From the NCBI RefSeq assembly GCF_006715395.1, contig NZ_VFNC01000002.1:3827070-3891069 (forward strand): a DNA stretch of 64,000 nucleotides, written 5' to 3'. Positions 51,946 to 60,103 of this stretch are shown in pieces. Made by a program: the position numbers and the translations under genes. Every line of letters begins with the position of its first letter. The first letter of the stretch is position 1. The stretch comes from Streptomyces sp. SLBN-31. Its GTDB lineage: Bacteria; Actinomycetota; Actinomycetes; Streptomycetales; Streptomycetaceae. The notes under the pieces are model-generated. The model was not told the DNA's origin and ran no database searches. It worked only from the letters and a program-made list of their open reading frames with translations.

Positions 51946-52344
51946 GTGGCCAACGCACTGCAGCAGTTGATCCGTGACCGCCTCGACCGCAAGGGCTGGT
52001 CCTACGGCGATGTCGCACGCCGCGGCGGCATCCCGCGCTCCACCGTCCACCACCTCGCCACCGCCGACCGCGTCGTCCGCATGCCCCAGTCGGCCACCCT
52101 GGAGGGACTGTCCAAGGGACTGGAACTCCCGTTGGACACCGTGCGCCGCGCCGCCGCCGAGGCCTGCGGCATCCACGTCTACGGCAGCCCCGGCGACGGC
52201 GACCCGGAGACCGCCGCCACCGATCCCGAGGTCGACCTGCTCATCGCCAGCCTCCAGAAGCTGTCGGCCGACGACCGCCGGCACGTGACCGCCCTCGTGG
52301 AGTCACTGCTCGACCGCTCGGCCCCTCGCGCACCGGAGAAGTGA
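51946..52344 (+). CDS. XRE-family DNA-binding regulator
   Basis: A 132 aa protein with an N-terminal Cro/C1-type helix-turn-helix (LIRDRLDRKGWSYGDVARRGGIPRSTVHHLAT, then ATLEGLSKGLELPLDTVRRAAAEA). A short linker and a C-terminal helix (DLLIASLQKLSADDRRHVTALVESLLDR) follow, the latter probably for dimerisation. GTG start at 51946 with AGGAAG upstream. It is divergent from the twin-peptide/M50 genes with tandem palindromes in between, so it likely regulates that locus and itself. Confidence 0.82.
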   Translation: MANALQQLIRDRLDRKGWSYGDVARRGGIPRSTVHHLATADRVVRMPQSATLEGLSKGLELPLDTVRRAAAEACGIHVYGSPGDGDPETAATDPEVDLLIASLQKLSADDRRHVTALVESLLDRSAPRAPEK

Positions 52345-52536
52345 CCGCCGCCCGGGCCGACTTGTGCCACCCGGCGAGCACGGACCGGCCCCGTCCGGCC
52401 CCCGTACGCACCGAGTTCCGTCAACTCGGAAAAAGAATTCAACTCGCCCGAAAGCACAGAGATCCCCCGCTAGTCTCTCGTCCTGCCCGAGAAGCGTGAG
52501 CCGCCCCACGACCACGCCGGGCCCCTGGGGGGAAGT

Positions 52537-52794
52537 GTGTTGTTCGTGCATGGCGGACCGGCCACGGCCGTGGTCCGCGGACCCGCCGGCCAATCGGTCG
52601 TCCTGCTCTCGGGCGAACTGCCCGAGGTGCTCACGGAGGGAGCGGTGGCCGAACTCGTCGACCTGGCCGCCGCGATCCTGGACGCCGAGGAACTGGAACT
52701 GTTCCACAGCTGTCTGGAGAAGCTGCGCGGCGGACTGCGCCCCGGCCGCCGCATAGAGGTCGACGGCGCCGTCCTCACCGTGTACGAAGGCTGA
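52537..52794 (+). CDS. small hypothetical protein
   Basis: An 85 aa protein: two beta strands (LFVHGGPATAVVRGPAGQSVVLL) and a helical region (GAVAELVDLAAAILDAEELELFHSCLEKLRGGL), then RIEVDGAVLTVYEG. No family recognised. GTG start at 52537, behind GGGGGGAAGT. It lies between the XRE gene and bldA; the 190-bp gap upstream contains the AT-richer AAAAAGAATTCAACTCG, probably its promoter. Confidence 0.6.
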   Translation: MLFVHGGPATAVVRGPAGQSVVLLSGELPEVLTEGAVAELVDLAAAILDAEELELFHSCLEKLRGGLRPGRRIEVDGAVLTVYEG

Positions 52795-52869
52795 GCCCTG
52801 CGCAAGGGCTGAGCCGTGCACGAAGGGTGACGGCCGGCCACGGAACGCTTCGTCCCGTGGGCGCGGTAG

Positions 52870-52953
52870 TGCCCGGAGCCGGACTTGAACCGGCACGCCC
52901 GCGAAGGGGCAGCGAGGTTTAAGCTCGCCGTGTCTGCATTCCACCATCCGGGC
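52870..52953 (-). tRNA. bldA: tRNA-Leu(UAA), the bldA tRNA
   Basis: An 84-nt type II tRNA. The acceptor stem is GCCCGGA/TCCGGGC with discriminator A. The anticodon arm GCGAG-CTTAAAC-CTCGC gives anticodon UAA. It has a long variable arm (TGCCCC-TTCG-CGGGCG region) and T loop GTTCAAG. CCA is not encoded. In Streptomyces this is the only tRNA reading UUA efficiently, and it controls translation of TTA-containing developmental and antibiotic regulatory genes. I noticed no in-frame TTA codon in the genes of this window. Confidence 0.97.
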
Positions 52954-52982
52954 AGGCCATGGGCACCGCGTCGAGGGTCCCG

Positions 52983-53012
52983 AGCCTATCGGGATGCCTC
53001 CCCCGAACAGCG
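52983..53012 (-). promoter_or_regulatory. possible bldA promoter
   Basis: On the minus strand, CTGTTC and TAGGCT are separated by 16 bp, placing transcription about 24 nt before the mature tRNA 5' end. The rest of the gap to 53370 (53013-53370) contains an AT-rich TCTTATTTTATTGACG patch and the GGTGC-ATCA-GCACC hairpin. A start at 53323 is not supported by a ribosome site. Confidence 0.35.
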
Positions 53013-53370
53013 GACCCATGGACCGATGTTGTCTTATTTTATTGACGTCTGAGGGTGCATCAGCACCTGGTACACGCCATCCGCACTTGCCAATAGCCTT
53101 TCGTGCGGCGCTCGCCCGCGCATGCGGAATGACGGAATTTCACCGCCCGAACGAGGGTGCTCCACCGGTTCTCGACGCCGGCCCGCGCAAGCGCTTGCCC
53201 GCTTCTCGGTCGTCAGGGATCCCCGTCATCCCCAGGTATGACACCGCGGCACCGGGTCAGACCCGAGTCGCCCCCCGGAACCGGAACTGCGACTGACTAC
53301 ACGGGCCTGTACGGCGACGACGATGGAACACGTCCCTTCCTTCAAATCGTCCCGCGAGGAGCCCCTTCCC

Positions 53371-54144
53371 GTGACCACCACACCCGTCGCCGACCGGTCC
53401 ACCGCGACCGTGGCCGCACGCGCCACGGATCTTTCGAAGATCTACGGACAGGGCGAGACCCAGGTGGTCGCCCTGGACCGCGTCTCCGTGGACTTCCGGC
53501 AGGCCGAGTTCACCGCGATCATGGGCCCCTCCGGGTCGGGCAAGTCCACGCTGATGCACTGCGTGGCCGGCCTCGACACCTTCTCCTCGGGATCCGTGCG
53601 CATCGGCGAGACCGAGTTGGGCTCGCTCAAGGACAAGCAGCTCACCAAGTTGCGCCGGGACAAGATCGGCTTCATCTTCCAGGCGTTCAACCTGCTGCCG
53701 ACGCTCACGGCCCTGGAGAACATCACCCTTCCGATGGACATCGCGGGCCGCAAGCCGGACAAGCAGTGGCTGGAGCGGGTCATCGAGATGGTGGGCCTGC
53801 GCGACCGGCTCGGCCACCGCCCCTCCCAGCTCTCCGGCGGCCAGCAGCAGCGCGTGGCCGTCGCCCGGGCCCTCGCCTCCAGGCCGGACATCATCTTCGG
53901 CGACGAGCCGACCGGAAACCTCGACTCCCGCTCCGGCGCCGAGGTCCTGGGCTTCCTGCGCAACTCCGTTCGGGAGCTGGGGCAGACGGTCGTGATGGTG
54001 ACCCACGACCCGGTGGCGGCGGCGTACGCGGACCGGGTGGTCTTCCTCGCGGACGGACGGATCGTCGACCACATGTACGGCCCCACCGCGGAGTCCGTCC
54101 TGGACTTCATGAAGCAGTTCGACGCGAAGGGCCGTACCAGCTGA
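53371..54144 (+). CDS. ABC transporter ATP-binding protein (MacB/LolD type)
   Basis: A 257 aa ATPase. Walker A is GPSGSGKST (52-60), then the Q-loop FQAFNLLPTLTALENI, signature LSGGQQQRVAVARAL, Walker B DIIFGDEPTGNLDSRSG and H-loop VTHDP. The LDSRSG and ALENI features place it with the MacB/LolD/FtsE group that powers FtsX-type permeases. GTG at 53371 with GAGGAG upstream is preferred over an ATG at 53323. Its stop overlaps the permease start (TGATG). Confidence 0.92.
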   Translation: MTTTPVADRSTATVAARATDLSKIYGQGETQVVALDRVSVDFRQAEFTAIMGPSGSGKSTLMHCVAGLDTFSSGSVRIGETELGSLKDKQLTKLRRDKIGFIFQAFNLLPTLTALENITLPMDIAGRKPDKQWLERVIEMVGLRDRLGHRPSQLSGGQQQRVAVARALASRPDIIFGDEPTGNLDSRSGAEVLGFLRNSVRELGQTVVMVTHDPVAAAYADRVVFLADGRIVDHMYGPTAESVLDFMKQFDAKGRTS

Positions 54145-56672
54145 TGTTCCGCACCGCCCTGCGCGACGTGCTTGCGCACAAGGCCAGGCTGTTGATGACC
54201 GTGCTCGCCGTCATGCTCGGCGTCGCGTTCGTCTCCGGGACCCTGGTCTTCACCAACACCATCTCCGACGCCTACCAGAACAGTTCGGCCAAGGGCTTCG
54301 ACCGGGTCGACGTCGCCGTGTCCGCCAAGTACCAGGAGGACAAGGGCAACACGATCAGCAAGACGCCCGAGCTGACCCAGGCCATGCTCGACCGGAGCGC
54401 GAAGGTGCCGGGCGCGGCCTCCGCGGTCGGCGTCGTGAACGGCTTCACCGCCATCGCCGACAAGCACGGCAAGCTCATCGGCGGCGGCTTCCAGTCGCAG
54501 GGCGGCAACTACTGGGGCGACAAGGACGCCCGGTACCCGCTCAAGTCCGGCAGCGCTCCGCACGGCGCGAACCAGGTCGCCATCGACGCGAAGACGGCCG
54601 AACGCGCCGGGTACAAGGTCGGCGACACGGTCCGCCTCTCCGTCGACGGCCCGGTCCTCACCCCGACGATCAGCGGCGTCTTCACCACCGACGACGGCAA
54701 CGTCGCCGCCGGCGGCAGCCTCGCCCTGTTCGACACGGCCACCGCCCAGAAGCTGTTCGGCAAGCCCGGCACGTACGACGAGATCGACGTGAAGGCCGCC
54801 GCCGGCACCTCCCAGGCCGCGCTGAAGGCCGGGCTGGACAAGGCGCTGGGCACGGAGCGGGTGGAGACCACCACCGGCCAGAAGCTCGCCGACGACCAGG
54901 CCGAGCAGATCTCGTCCTCGATGAGCGGGCTGAAGCAGGGCCTGCTGGTCTTCGCGGGCATCGCGCTCTTCGTCGGCACGTTCATCATCGCCAACACCTT
55001 CACCATGCTGGTCGCCCAGCGCACCCGGGAACTCGCGCTGATGCGCGCGGTCGGCGCCTCGCGCCGCCAGGTCACCCGGTCGGTGCTGATCGAGGCGTTC
55101 GTGGTCGGCACGGTCGCGGGCGTCACGGGCCTGGTCGCGGGCATCGGCATCGGCGCCGGTCTGCGCTCGCTGATGGGCACCCTCGGCGCCACCGTCCCGG
55201 ACGGGCCGCTGGTCATCACGCCGGGCACGGTCGCGAGCGCCCTCGTGGTCGGCATCGTCATCACCATGCTGGCGGCCTGGCTGCCCGGCCGCCGGGCCGC
55301 GAAGATCCCGCCGGTCGCCGCGATGAGCAGCATCCACGCCCAGGCGACGACCAAGTCACTGGTGCTGCGCAACACCCTGGGTGCGCTGTTCAGCGCCGCG
55401 GGCGTCGCGGTGGTGCTGGCCGCCACGACGATGGACGGCTCGGACGGTCAGGCCCCGATGGGTCTCGGCGCGGTCCTGCTGATCATCGGCGTCTTCATCC
55501 TCACGCCGCTGCTGTCGCGCCCGCTGATCGCGGCCGCCGCGCCGGCCTTGCGGATCTTCGGTGTCGCGGGCAAGCTGGCCCGCCAGAACTCGGTGCGCAA
55601 CCCGCGCCGCACCGCGGCCACCGCGTCCGCGCTGATGATCGGACTCACCCTCATCACCGGCATGACGGTGATGGCGGGCAGCCTGCAGAAGTCGATCGAC
55701 AAGATGGCCTCCGCCGCGATCAGGGCCGACTACGTGGTCTCCATGGCCAACGGCAACTACCTCTCGCCGGACGTCGACCGGAAACTGAACGCGACCGGTG
55801 GGGTGACCGCCACCAGCCCGCTGCGCAACGTCTACTCGCGCATCGACGGCACGGGCGAGTCCCTGACCGGGGTGAACGGCGCCGCGATCGGCGAGCTGAC
55901 CGACCTCAAGGTCGACCAGGGCACCTTCAAGGTGGGCGGCACGCAGGTCGTCGTCGACGAGGACACCGCCAAGTCGCACGGCTGGAAGGCCGGTTCGGCC
56001 TTCACCGCGCACTACGAGGACGGCAGGTCCTCCCGCCTGACGGTCTCCGGGGTCTACGAGGGCAACGAGCTGATCAGGGGCATCCTGCTGGACAAGGCCG
56101 TGGTCACCCCGCACATGACCGACCCGGGCGACATGCAGGTCCTGGTCCGGACGGCCGACGGGGCGTCGAGCGCCACGAAGGACAAGCTGGAGAAGGCCCT
56201 CGGAACCAACCCGGCCATCAAGGTCCAGAGCAAGCAGGACCTGTCCAACGACATCGCGCAGATGTTCACGCTGATGCTGAACATGCTCTACGGCCTGCTG
56301 GCCATGGCGGTGATCGTGGCCGTCCTCGGCGTCATCAACACCCTGGCCATGTCGGTCTTCGAACGCTCGCAGGAGATCGGCATGCTCCGCGCGATCGGTC
56401 TCGACCGCAAGGGCATCAAGCGCATGGTGCGCCTGGAGTCCCTGGTCATCTCCCTGTTCGGCGGGGTGCTCGGCATCGGCCTGGGCGTCTTCTTCGGCTG
56501 GGCGGCCGGCGAGCTGCTCGGCACGAAGATGGCGACGTACGAACTGGTCCTGCCCTGGGCGAGGATGGCCGTCTTCCTCCTCCTCGCGGCGACGGTCGGC
56601 ATCCTGGCGGCCCTGTGGCCGGCCCGGCGCGCCGCCCGCCTGAACATGCTGACGGCGATCAAGTCGGAGTAG
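54144..56672 (+). CDS. FtsX-like ABC transporter permease
   Basis: An 842 aa permease with two FtsX repeats. TM1 is near residues 17-37, followed by a large extracellular MacB-like domain. The first FtsX core (about 265-395) has FIIANTFTMLVAQRTRELALMRAVGASR. A central TM pair and a second extracellular domain follow. The last FtsX core has LGVINTLAMSVFERSQEIGMLRAIGLDRKGI and ends in AALWPARRAARLNML. The coupled ATPase drives it. Such pairs in Actinobacteria export or extract lipophilic or peptide substrates at the envelope; the substrate here is unknown. ATG at 54144. Confidence 0.92.
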   Translation: MFRTALRDVLAHKARLLMTVLAVMLGVAFVSGTLVFTNTISDAYQNSSAKGFDRVDVAVSAKYQEDKGNTISKTPELTQAMLDRSAKVPGAASAVGVVNGFTAIADKHGKLIGGGFQSQGGNYWGDKDARYPLKSGSAPHGANQVAIDAKTAERAGYKVGDTVRLSVDGPVLTPTISGVFTTDDGNVAAGGSLALFDTATAQKLFGKPGTYDEIDVKAAAGTSQAALKAGLDKALGTERVETTTGQKLADDQAEQISSSMSGLKQGLLVFAGIALFVGTFIIANTFTMLVAQRTRELALMRAVGASRRQVTRSVLIEAFVVGTVAGVTGLVAGIGIGAGLRSLMGTLGATVPDGPLVITPGTVASALVVGIVITMLAAWLPGRRAAKIPPVAAMSSIHAQATTKSLVLRNTLGALFSAAGVAVVLAATTMDGSDGQAPMGLGAVLLIIGVFILTPLLSRPLIAAAAPALRIFGVAGKLARQNSVRNPRRTAATASALMIGLTLITGMTVMAGSLQKSIDKMASAAIRADYVVSMANGNYLSPDVDRKLNATGGVTATSPLRNVYSRIDGTGESLTGVNGAAIGELTDLKVDQGTFKVGGTQVVVDEDTAKSHGWKAGSAFTAHYEDGRSSRLTVSGVYEGNELIRGILLDKAVVTPHMTDPGDMQVLVRTADGASSATKDKLEKALGTNPAIKVQSKQDLSNDIAQMFTLMLNMLYGLLAMAVIVAVLGVINTLAMSVFERSQEIGMLRAIGLDRKGIKRMVRLESLVISLFGGVLGIGLGVFFGWAAGELLGTKMATYELVLPWARMAVFLLLAATVGILAALWPARRAARLNMLTAIKSE

Positions 56673-56682
56673 CGGTACGCCA

Positions 56683-56720
56683 CGAGGGGGCCCCGTCCGA
56701 CGCTCGGACGGGCCCCCTCG
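56683..56720. terminator. bidirectional terminator after the FtsX gene
   Basis: A 17-18 bp stem (CGAGGGGGCCCCGTCCGA against TCGGACGGGCCCCCTCG) with a 3-base loop and one unpaired G, between convergent genes. Confidence 0.8.
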
Positions 56721-56739
56721 TACGTACTCCCGGGCGCTT

Positions 56740-58041
56740 CTACGCGGGATCCGCACCCCACGTCCGGGCTCGCAGCGGCATCCCGGACCCGCCGTCCTCC
56801 GGCGTCCGTACGGCCAGCACCTGGTTGACGCCGATGCGGTTGTGCTCGAAGGCGAGGGCGCAGGCGGCCATGTACAGCCGCCACACTCTGGCCCGCCCGG
56901 GCCCGGCAAGCCGCATCGCGCGCGGCCACTGGGCCTCCAGATTGGTCACCCACCGGCGCAGGGTGAGCCCGTAGTGCTCGCGGATGGACTCGACGTCGCG
57001 CACCTCGAACCCGGCGCGTTCGAGCTGGGTGACGGTCGTGCCGAGGGGCGCGAGTTCGCCGTCGGGGAAGACGTACGCGTCGATGAACTCGTCGACGTCG
57101 TAGGCCGACTCGTCGCCCTGTGGCCGGCGGGCGATCTGGTGGTTGAGCAGCCGTCCGCCCGGCCGCAGCAGCCGGTGCAGGTTCTCGGCGTACTCCAGGT
57201 ATCGGTCCGCGCCCACGTGTTCGGCCATCCCGATCGACGAGACGGCGTCGTACGGGCCGTCGGCGACGTCCCGGTAGTCCTGCACCCGGATCTCCACCCG
57301 GTCGGTCAGCCCCGCGTCGGCGACGCGCTTGCGGGCGTAGGCGGCCTGTTCGTGGGAGAGGGTGATGCCGACGACGTTCACCCCGTGCTCGCGCGACGCG
57401 TGGACGGCCATGGAGCCCCAGCCGCAGCCGACGTCGAGGAGCCGCTGTCCCTCCGTCAGACCGAGCTTGCGGCAGACGAGTTCGAGCTTGTCGTGCTGGG
57501 CCCGCTCCAGGGTGGCGTCCGGGGAGGGCCAGTAGGCGCACGAGTAGACCATCGAGGGGCCGAGGACGATCTCGTAGAAGTCGTTGCCGACGTCGTAGTG
57601 GTGGCTGATGGCCCGTTTGTCGGTGCGCCTTGTGTGCAGGTGCCGGACCTTGCGGACCTCCTCGCGGGGCGGCGCGGGCGGCAGCGGCAGCCCGGCGATC
57701 TTCACGAGGCCGCGTACGGCGGCCCGCACCTCGGGGTCCCGCAGCATCTGCGGCAGGCTCCGGGCGTCCTCCCCGCGCTCCCACACCAGCTCCGCCATGA
57801 GGTCGAGGGTGGCGTACAGGTCCCCCTCGATGTCGAGGTCCCCGGCGACCCAGGCCCGCGCGAGCCCCAGTTCTCCCGGCTTCCACAGCAGGCGGCGCAC
57901 GGCGCGGCGGTTGCGCACGACCAGGGCCGGCGCGTCCGGCGGCCCCGCCTGCGAACCGTCCCAGGCGCGGATGCGCACCGGCAACGGCGCTCCCAGCAAC
58001 TGTTCGACGAGGCTCTTCAGCCGCGACGCGGCGTCGGCCAT
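56740..58041 (-). CDS. cfa: cyclopropane-fatty-acyl-phospholipid synthase family methyltransferase
   Basis: A 433 aa SAM-dependent enzyme. It adds a methylene group across double bonds of membrane fatty acids. An N-terminal lipid-binding domain (to about 150) is followed by SHHYDVGNDFYEIVLGPSMVYSCAYW, SAM motif I LLDVGCGWGSMAVHA, GITLSHEQAAYA and a conserved EHVGADRYLEYAENLHRLLRPGG. ATG at 58041 behind GGAGG. Other acceptors, such as methyl-branched fatty-acid formation, are possible in this family. Confidence 0.88.
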   Translation of the reverse strand: MADAASRLKSLVEQLLGAPLPVRIRAWDGSQAGPPDAPALVVRNRRAVRRLLWKPGELGLARAWVAGDLDIEGDLYATLDLMAELVWERGEDARSLPQMLRDPEVRAAVRGLVKIAGLPLPPAPPREEVRKVRHLHTRRTDKRAISHHYDVGNDFYEIVLGPSMVYSCAYWPSPDATLERAQHDKLELVCRKLGLTEGQRLLDVGCGWGSMAVHASREHGVNVVGITLSHEQAAYARKRVADAGLTDRVEIRVQDYRDVADGPYDAVSSIGMAEHVGADRYLEYAENLHRLLRPGGRLLNHQIARRPQGDESAYDVDEFIDAYVFPDGELAPLGTTVTQLERAGFEVRDVESIREHYGLTLRRWVTNLEAQWPRAMRLAGPGRARVWRLYMAACALAFEHNRIGVNQVLAVRTPEDGGSGMPLRARTWGADPA

Positions 58042-58214
58042 GGCGCACACCTCCGTGACAGGCGATCCCGGAATGCCCAGCACCACGAAAACAAAACCCG
58101 GGCGACTGTGCAGTCCCCCGGCGGCGTCACGAATATGCAAAAAGGTGCAGAGACCATCTACTCGGGTCGCCCATTCGGAGTCCGGACCCGGAGCCCGGAC
58201 CCGGAGCCCGAACG

Positions 58215-58256
58215 CCGAAGGACCTCCCGCACCACGGATGGCGGGAGGTCCTTCGG
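58215..58256. terminator. terminator downstream of ndh
   Basis: A 16-bp perfect stem CCGAAGGACCTCCCGC / GCGGGAGGTCCTTCGG with a 10-base loop, 24 bp past the ndh stop. A 13-bp tandem CGGACCCGGAGCC pair lies beside it (58183-58208). Confidence 0.85.
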
Positions 58257-58279
58257 TTCGTTCGGCGACCGGGGTCCGG

Positions 58280-59659
58280 TCAGGAGGCCTTGGCCTCGGT
58301 CTTCTCCTGCTTCGCGGCCGCCGGGACGGGCTTGGCGGCCTCGTAGAACTCCTCGCGCGGGTTCTCCATGGCGCCCAGGGAGACGACCTCGCGCTTGAGG
58401 AACATGCCGAGGGTCCAGTCGGCGAAGACGCGGATCTTGCGGTTGAAGGTCGGCATCGCCATGCCGTGGTAACCGCGGTGCATGTACCAAGCGAGACGGC
58501 CCTTGAGCTTGATCTTCATCTTGCCCATGACGATCATCGCGACGCCCTTGTGGAGGCCGAGACCGGCCACCGCACCCTTGTTGGCGTGGCTGTAGTCCTT
58601 CTGCGGGAAGCCCCGCAGACCGGAGATCACGTTGTCGCCGAGGACCTTGGCCTGACGCAGGGCGTGCTGGGCGTTCGGCGGGCACCAGGCGTTCTCGTTG
58701 CCCGCCTTGCGGCCGGCGAGGTCCGGAACCTGGGCGTTGTCGCCGGCGGCCCAGATGTAGTCGGTGCCCTTGACCTGGAGGGTCGGCTCGCAGTCCACGT
58801 GGCCGCGGGGGCCGAGCGGCAGGCCGTAGCGGGCCAGCGCCGGGTTGGGCTTCACACCGGCGGTCCACACGACGGTGTTGGAGTCGACCTCGAGGCCGTT
58901 CTTCAGCACCACGTGGCCGTCGACGCAGGAGTCCATCGAGGTGGAGAGGTAGATCTCCACGCCGCGGCTCTCCAGGTGCTCCTTGCCGTAGGCGCCCAGC
59001 TTGGGGCCGACCTCGGGCAGGATCTTGTCGGCGGCGTCGACGAGGATGAAGCGCATGTCCTCGCGGGACACGTTCTTGTAGTACTTGGCCGCGTCGCGGG
59101 CCATGTCCTCGACCTCACCGATGGTCTCCGCACCGGCGAAGCCGCCGCCGACGAAGACGAAGGTGAGGGCCTTGCGCCGGATCTCCTCGTCCGTGGTGGA
59201 GTCGGCCTTGTCGAGCTGCTCCAGCACGTGGTTGCGCAGGCCGATGGCCTCCTCGATGCCCTTCATACCGATGCCCTGTTCGGCGAGGCCGGGGATCGGG
59301 AAGGTGCGGGAGACCGCGCCGAGCGCGATCACCAGGTAGTCGAAGGGCAGCTCGTACGCCTCACCGACCAGCGGGGAGATCGTGGCCACCTTGCGGTCCT
59401 GGTCGATGGTGGTGACGCGGCCGGTGAGGACCTCCGCCTTCGGCAGCACGCGTCGCAACGGGACGACGACGTGGCGCGGGGAGATGTTGCCGGCTGCGGT
59501 TTCGGGGAGGAAGGGCTGGTAGGTCATGTACGACCGGGGGTCGACGACCGTGACGGTCGCCTCGCCGTAGCGCATCTTCTTGAGGATGCGCCGAGCTGCG
59601 TACAGGCCTACGTACCCACCGCCTACTACGAGGATCCTGGGACGCTCCGTGGTGCTCAT
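58280..59659 (-). CDS. ndh: type II NADH dehydrogenase
   Basis: A 459 aa non-proton-pumping NADH:menaquinone oxidoreductase. The FAD-binding fold is RILVVGGGYVGLYAARRI (8-25). The NADH-binding fold is TFVFVGGGFAGAETIGEV (about 168-185), then TVVWTAGVKPN and WAAGDNAQVPD. Near the end, LHKGVAMIVMGK and an amphipathic GRLAWYMHRGYHG segment mediate membrane attachment. ATG start at 59659. The long 444-bp upstream region holds a Rex-like redox site, in line with control by the NADH/NAD+ ratio. Confidence 0.93.
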   Translation of the reverse strand: MSTTERPRILVVGGGYVGLYAARRILKKMRYGEATVTVVDPRSYMTYQPFLPETAAGNISPRHVVVPLRRVLPKAEVLTGRVTTIDQDRKVATISPLVGEAYELPFDYLVIALGAVSRTFPIPGLAEQGIGMKGIEEAIGLRNHVLEQLDKADSTTDEEIRRKALTFVFVGGGFAGAETIGEVEDMARDAAKYYKNVSREDMRFILVDAADKILPEVGPKLGAYGKEHLESRGVEIYLSTSMDSCVDGHVVLKNGLEVDSNTVVWTAGVKPNPALARYGLPLGPRGHVDCEPTLQVKGTDYIWAAGDNAQVPDLAGRKAGNENAWCPPNAQHALRQAKVLGDNVISGLRGFPQKDYSHANKGAVAGLGLHKGVAMIVMGKMKIKLKGRLAWYMHRGYHGMAMPTFNRKIRVFADWTLGMFLKREVVSLGAMENPREEFYEAAKPVPAAAKQEKTEAKAS

Positions 59660-59726
59660 GGCATCGAGTATCCACCCGTCTCAGGGGGGTAGCTCGTGCG
59701 CCCCTTCACAAGCTCCGACAAGGTGT

Positions 59727-59755
59727 GTGTTATCCTCCGCGACCCGCGTGACCAA
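59727..59755 (-). promoter_or_regulatory. candidate proximal promoter of ndh
   Basis: On the minus strand TTGGTC (59755-59750), a 17-bp spacer and TAACAC (59732-59727) would start transcription near 59719, about 60 nt before the ndh ATG. Confidence 0.4.
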
Positions 59756-59978
59756 GGTCCTGGCGCGGACCCTCGGGCCAGGTCCGTTACGACCCGTTGT
59801 CAATGCCGCGTGAGCTGCCTCTCTGGGCCTCCGGAGGTGCGGTGAGTCCTCCGAAACACCTCTCCTCGAGGGCCTCCGGGACCCCCTTCATACCATGATT
59901 CTGAACATGTTCAAGGGGCCGTTGGACCCTCGAAAGGCCCAACCGGGACCGTTTCACGGATCTCGGGGGCGGAATTCC
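59756..59978. other. hairpin-rich leader region upstream of ndh
   Basis: No gene is apparent. GGGCCTCCGGAGG-type segments (59835-59880) can form alternative hairpins. A perfect 12-bp palindrome TGAACATGTTCA is at 59902-59913. If transcription starts near the Rex-like site, this is a structured 5' leader of about 300 nt. Confidence 0.35.
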
Positions 59979-59997
59979 TTGTGAAGAACTTCACGAA
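59979..59997. promoter_or_regulatory. Rex-operator-like site upstream of ndh
   Basis: TTGTGAAGAACTTCACGAA matches the Rex operator pattern TTGTGAA-N4-TTCACAA with one mismatch. Rex represses respiratory genes when NADH/NAD+ is low. It lies about 320 bp before the ndh start, in a gap serving only ndh. Confidence 0.65.
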
Positions 59998-60016
59998 CTT
60001 TCCCGACGACACATAA

Positions 60017-60042
60017 CGGAGGGGCCCGCGAAGGCCCCTCCG
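60017..60042 (-). terminator. terminator of the ppx transcription unit
   Basis: A 10-bp stem CGGAGGGGCC / GGCCCCTCCG with a 6-base loop, 61 bp after the ppx stop. Confidence 0.75.
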
Positions 60043-60103
60043 GTGCGCTCATACGCTATCCGACCTGCTCGTCAGAGAGCTACCTATCGGTAACAAACGA
60101 GAC

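Noticed and set aside
53157..56672. 1171-codon open frame joining the ATPase region to the FtsX permease
   Set aside because: The ATPase is in another frame with all its motifs; the permease starts at 54144, overlapping the ATPase stop.
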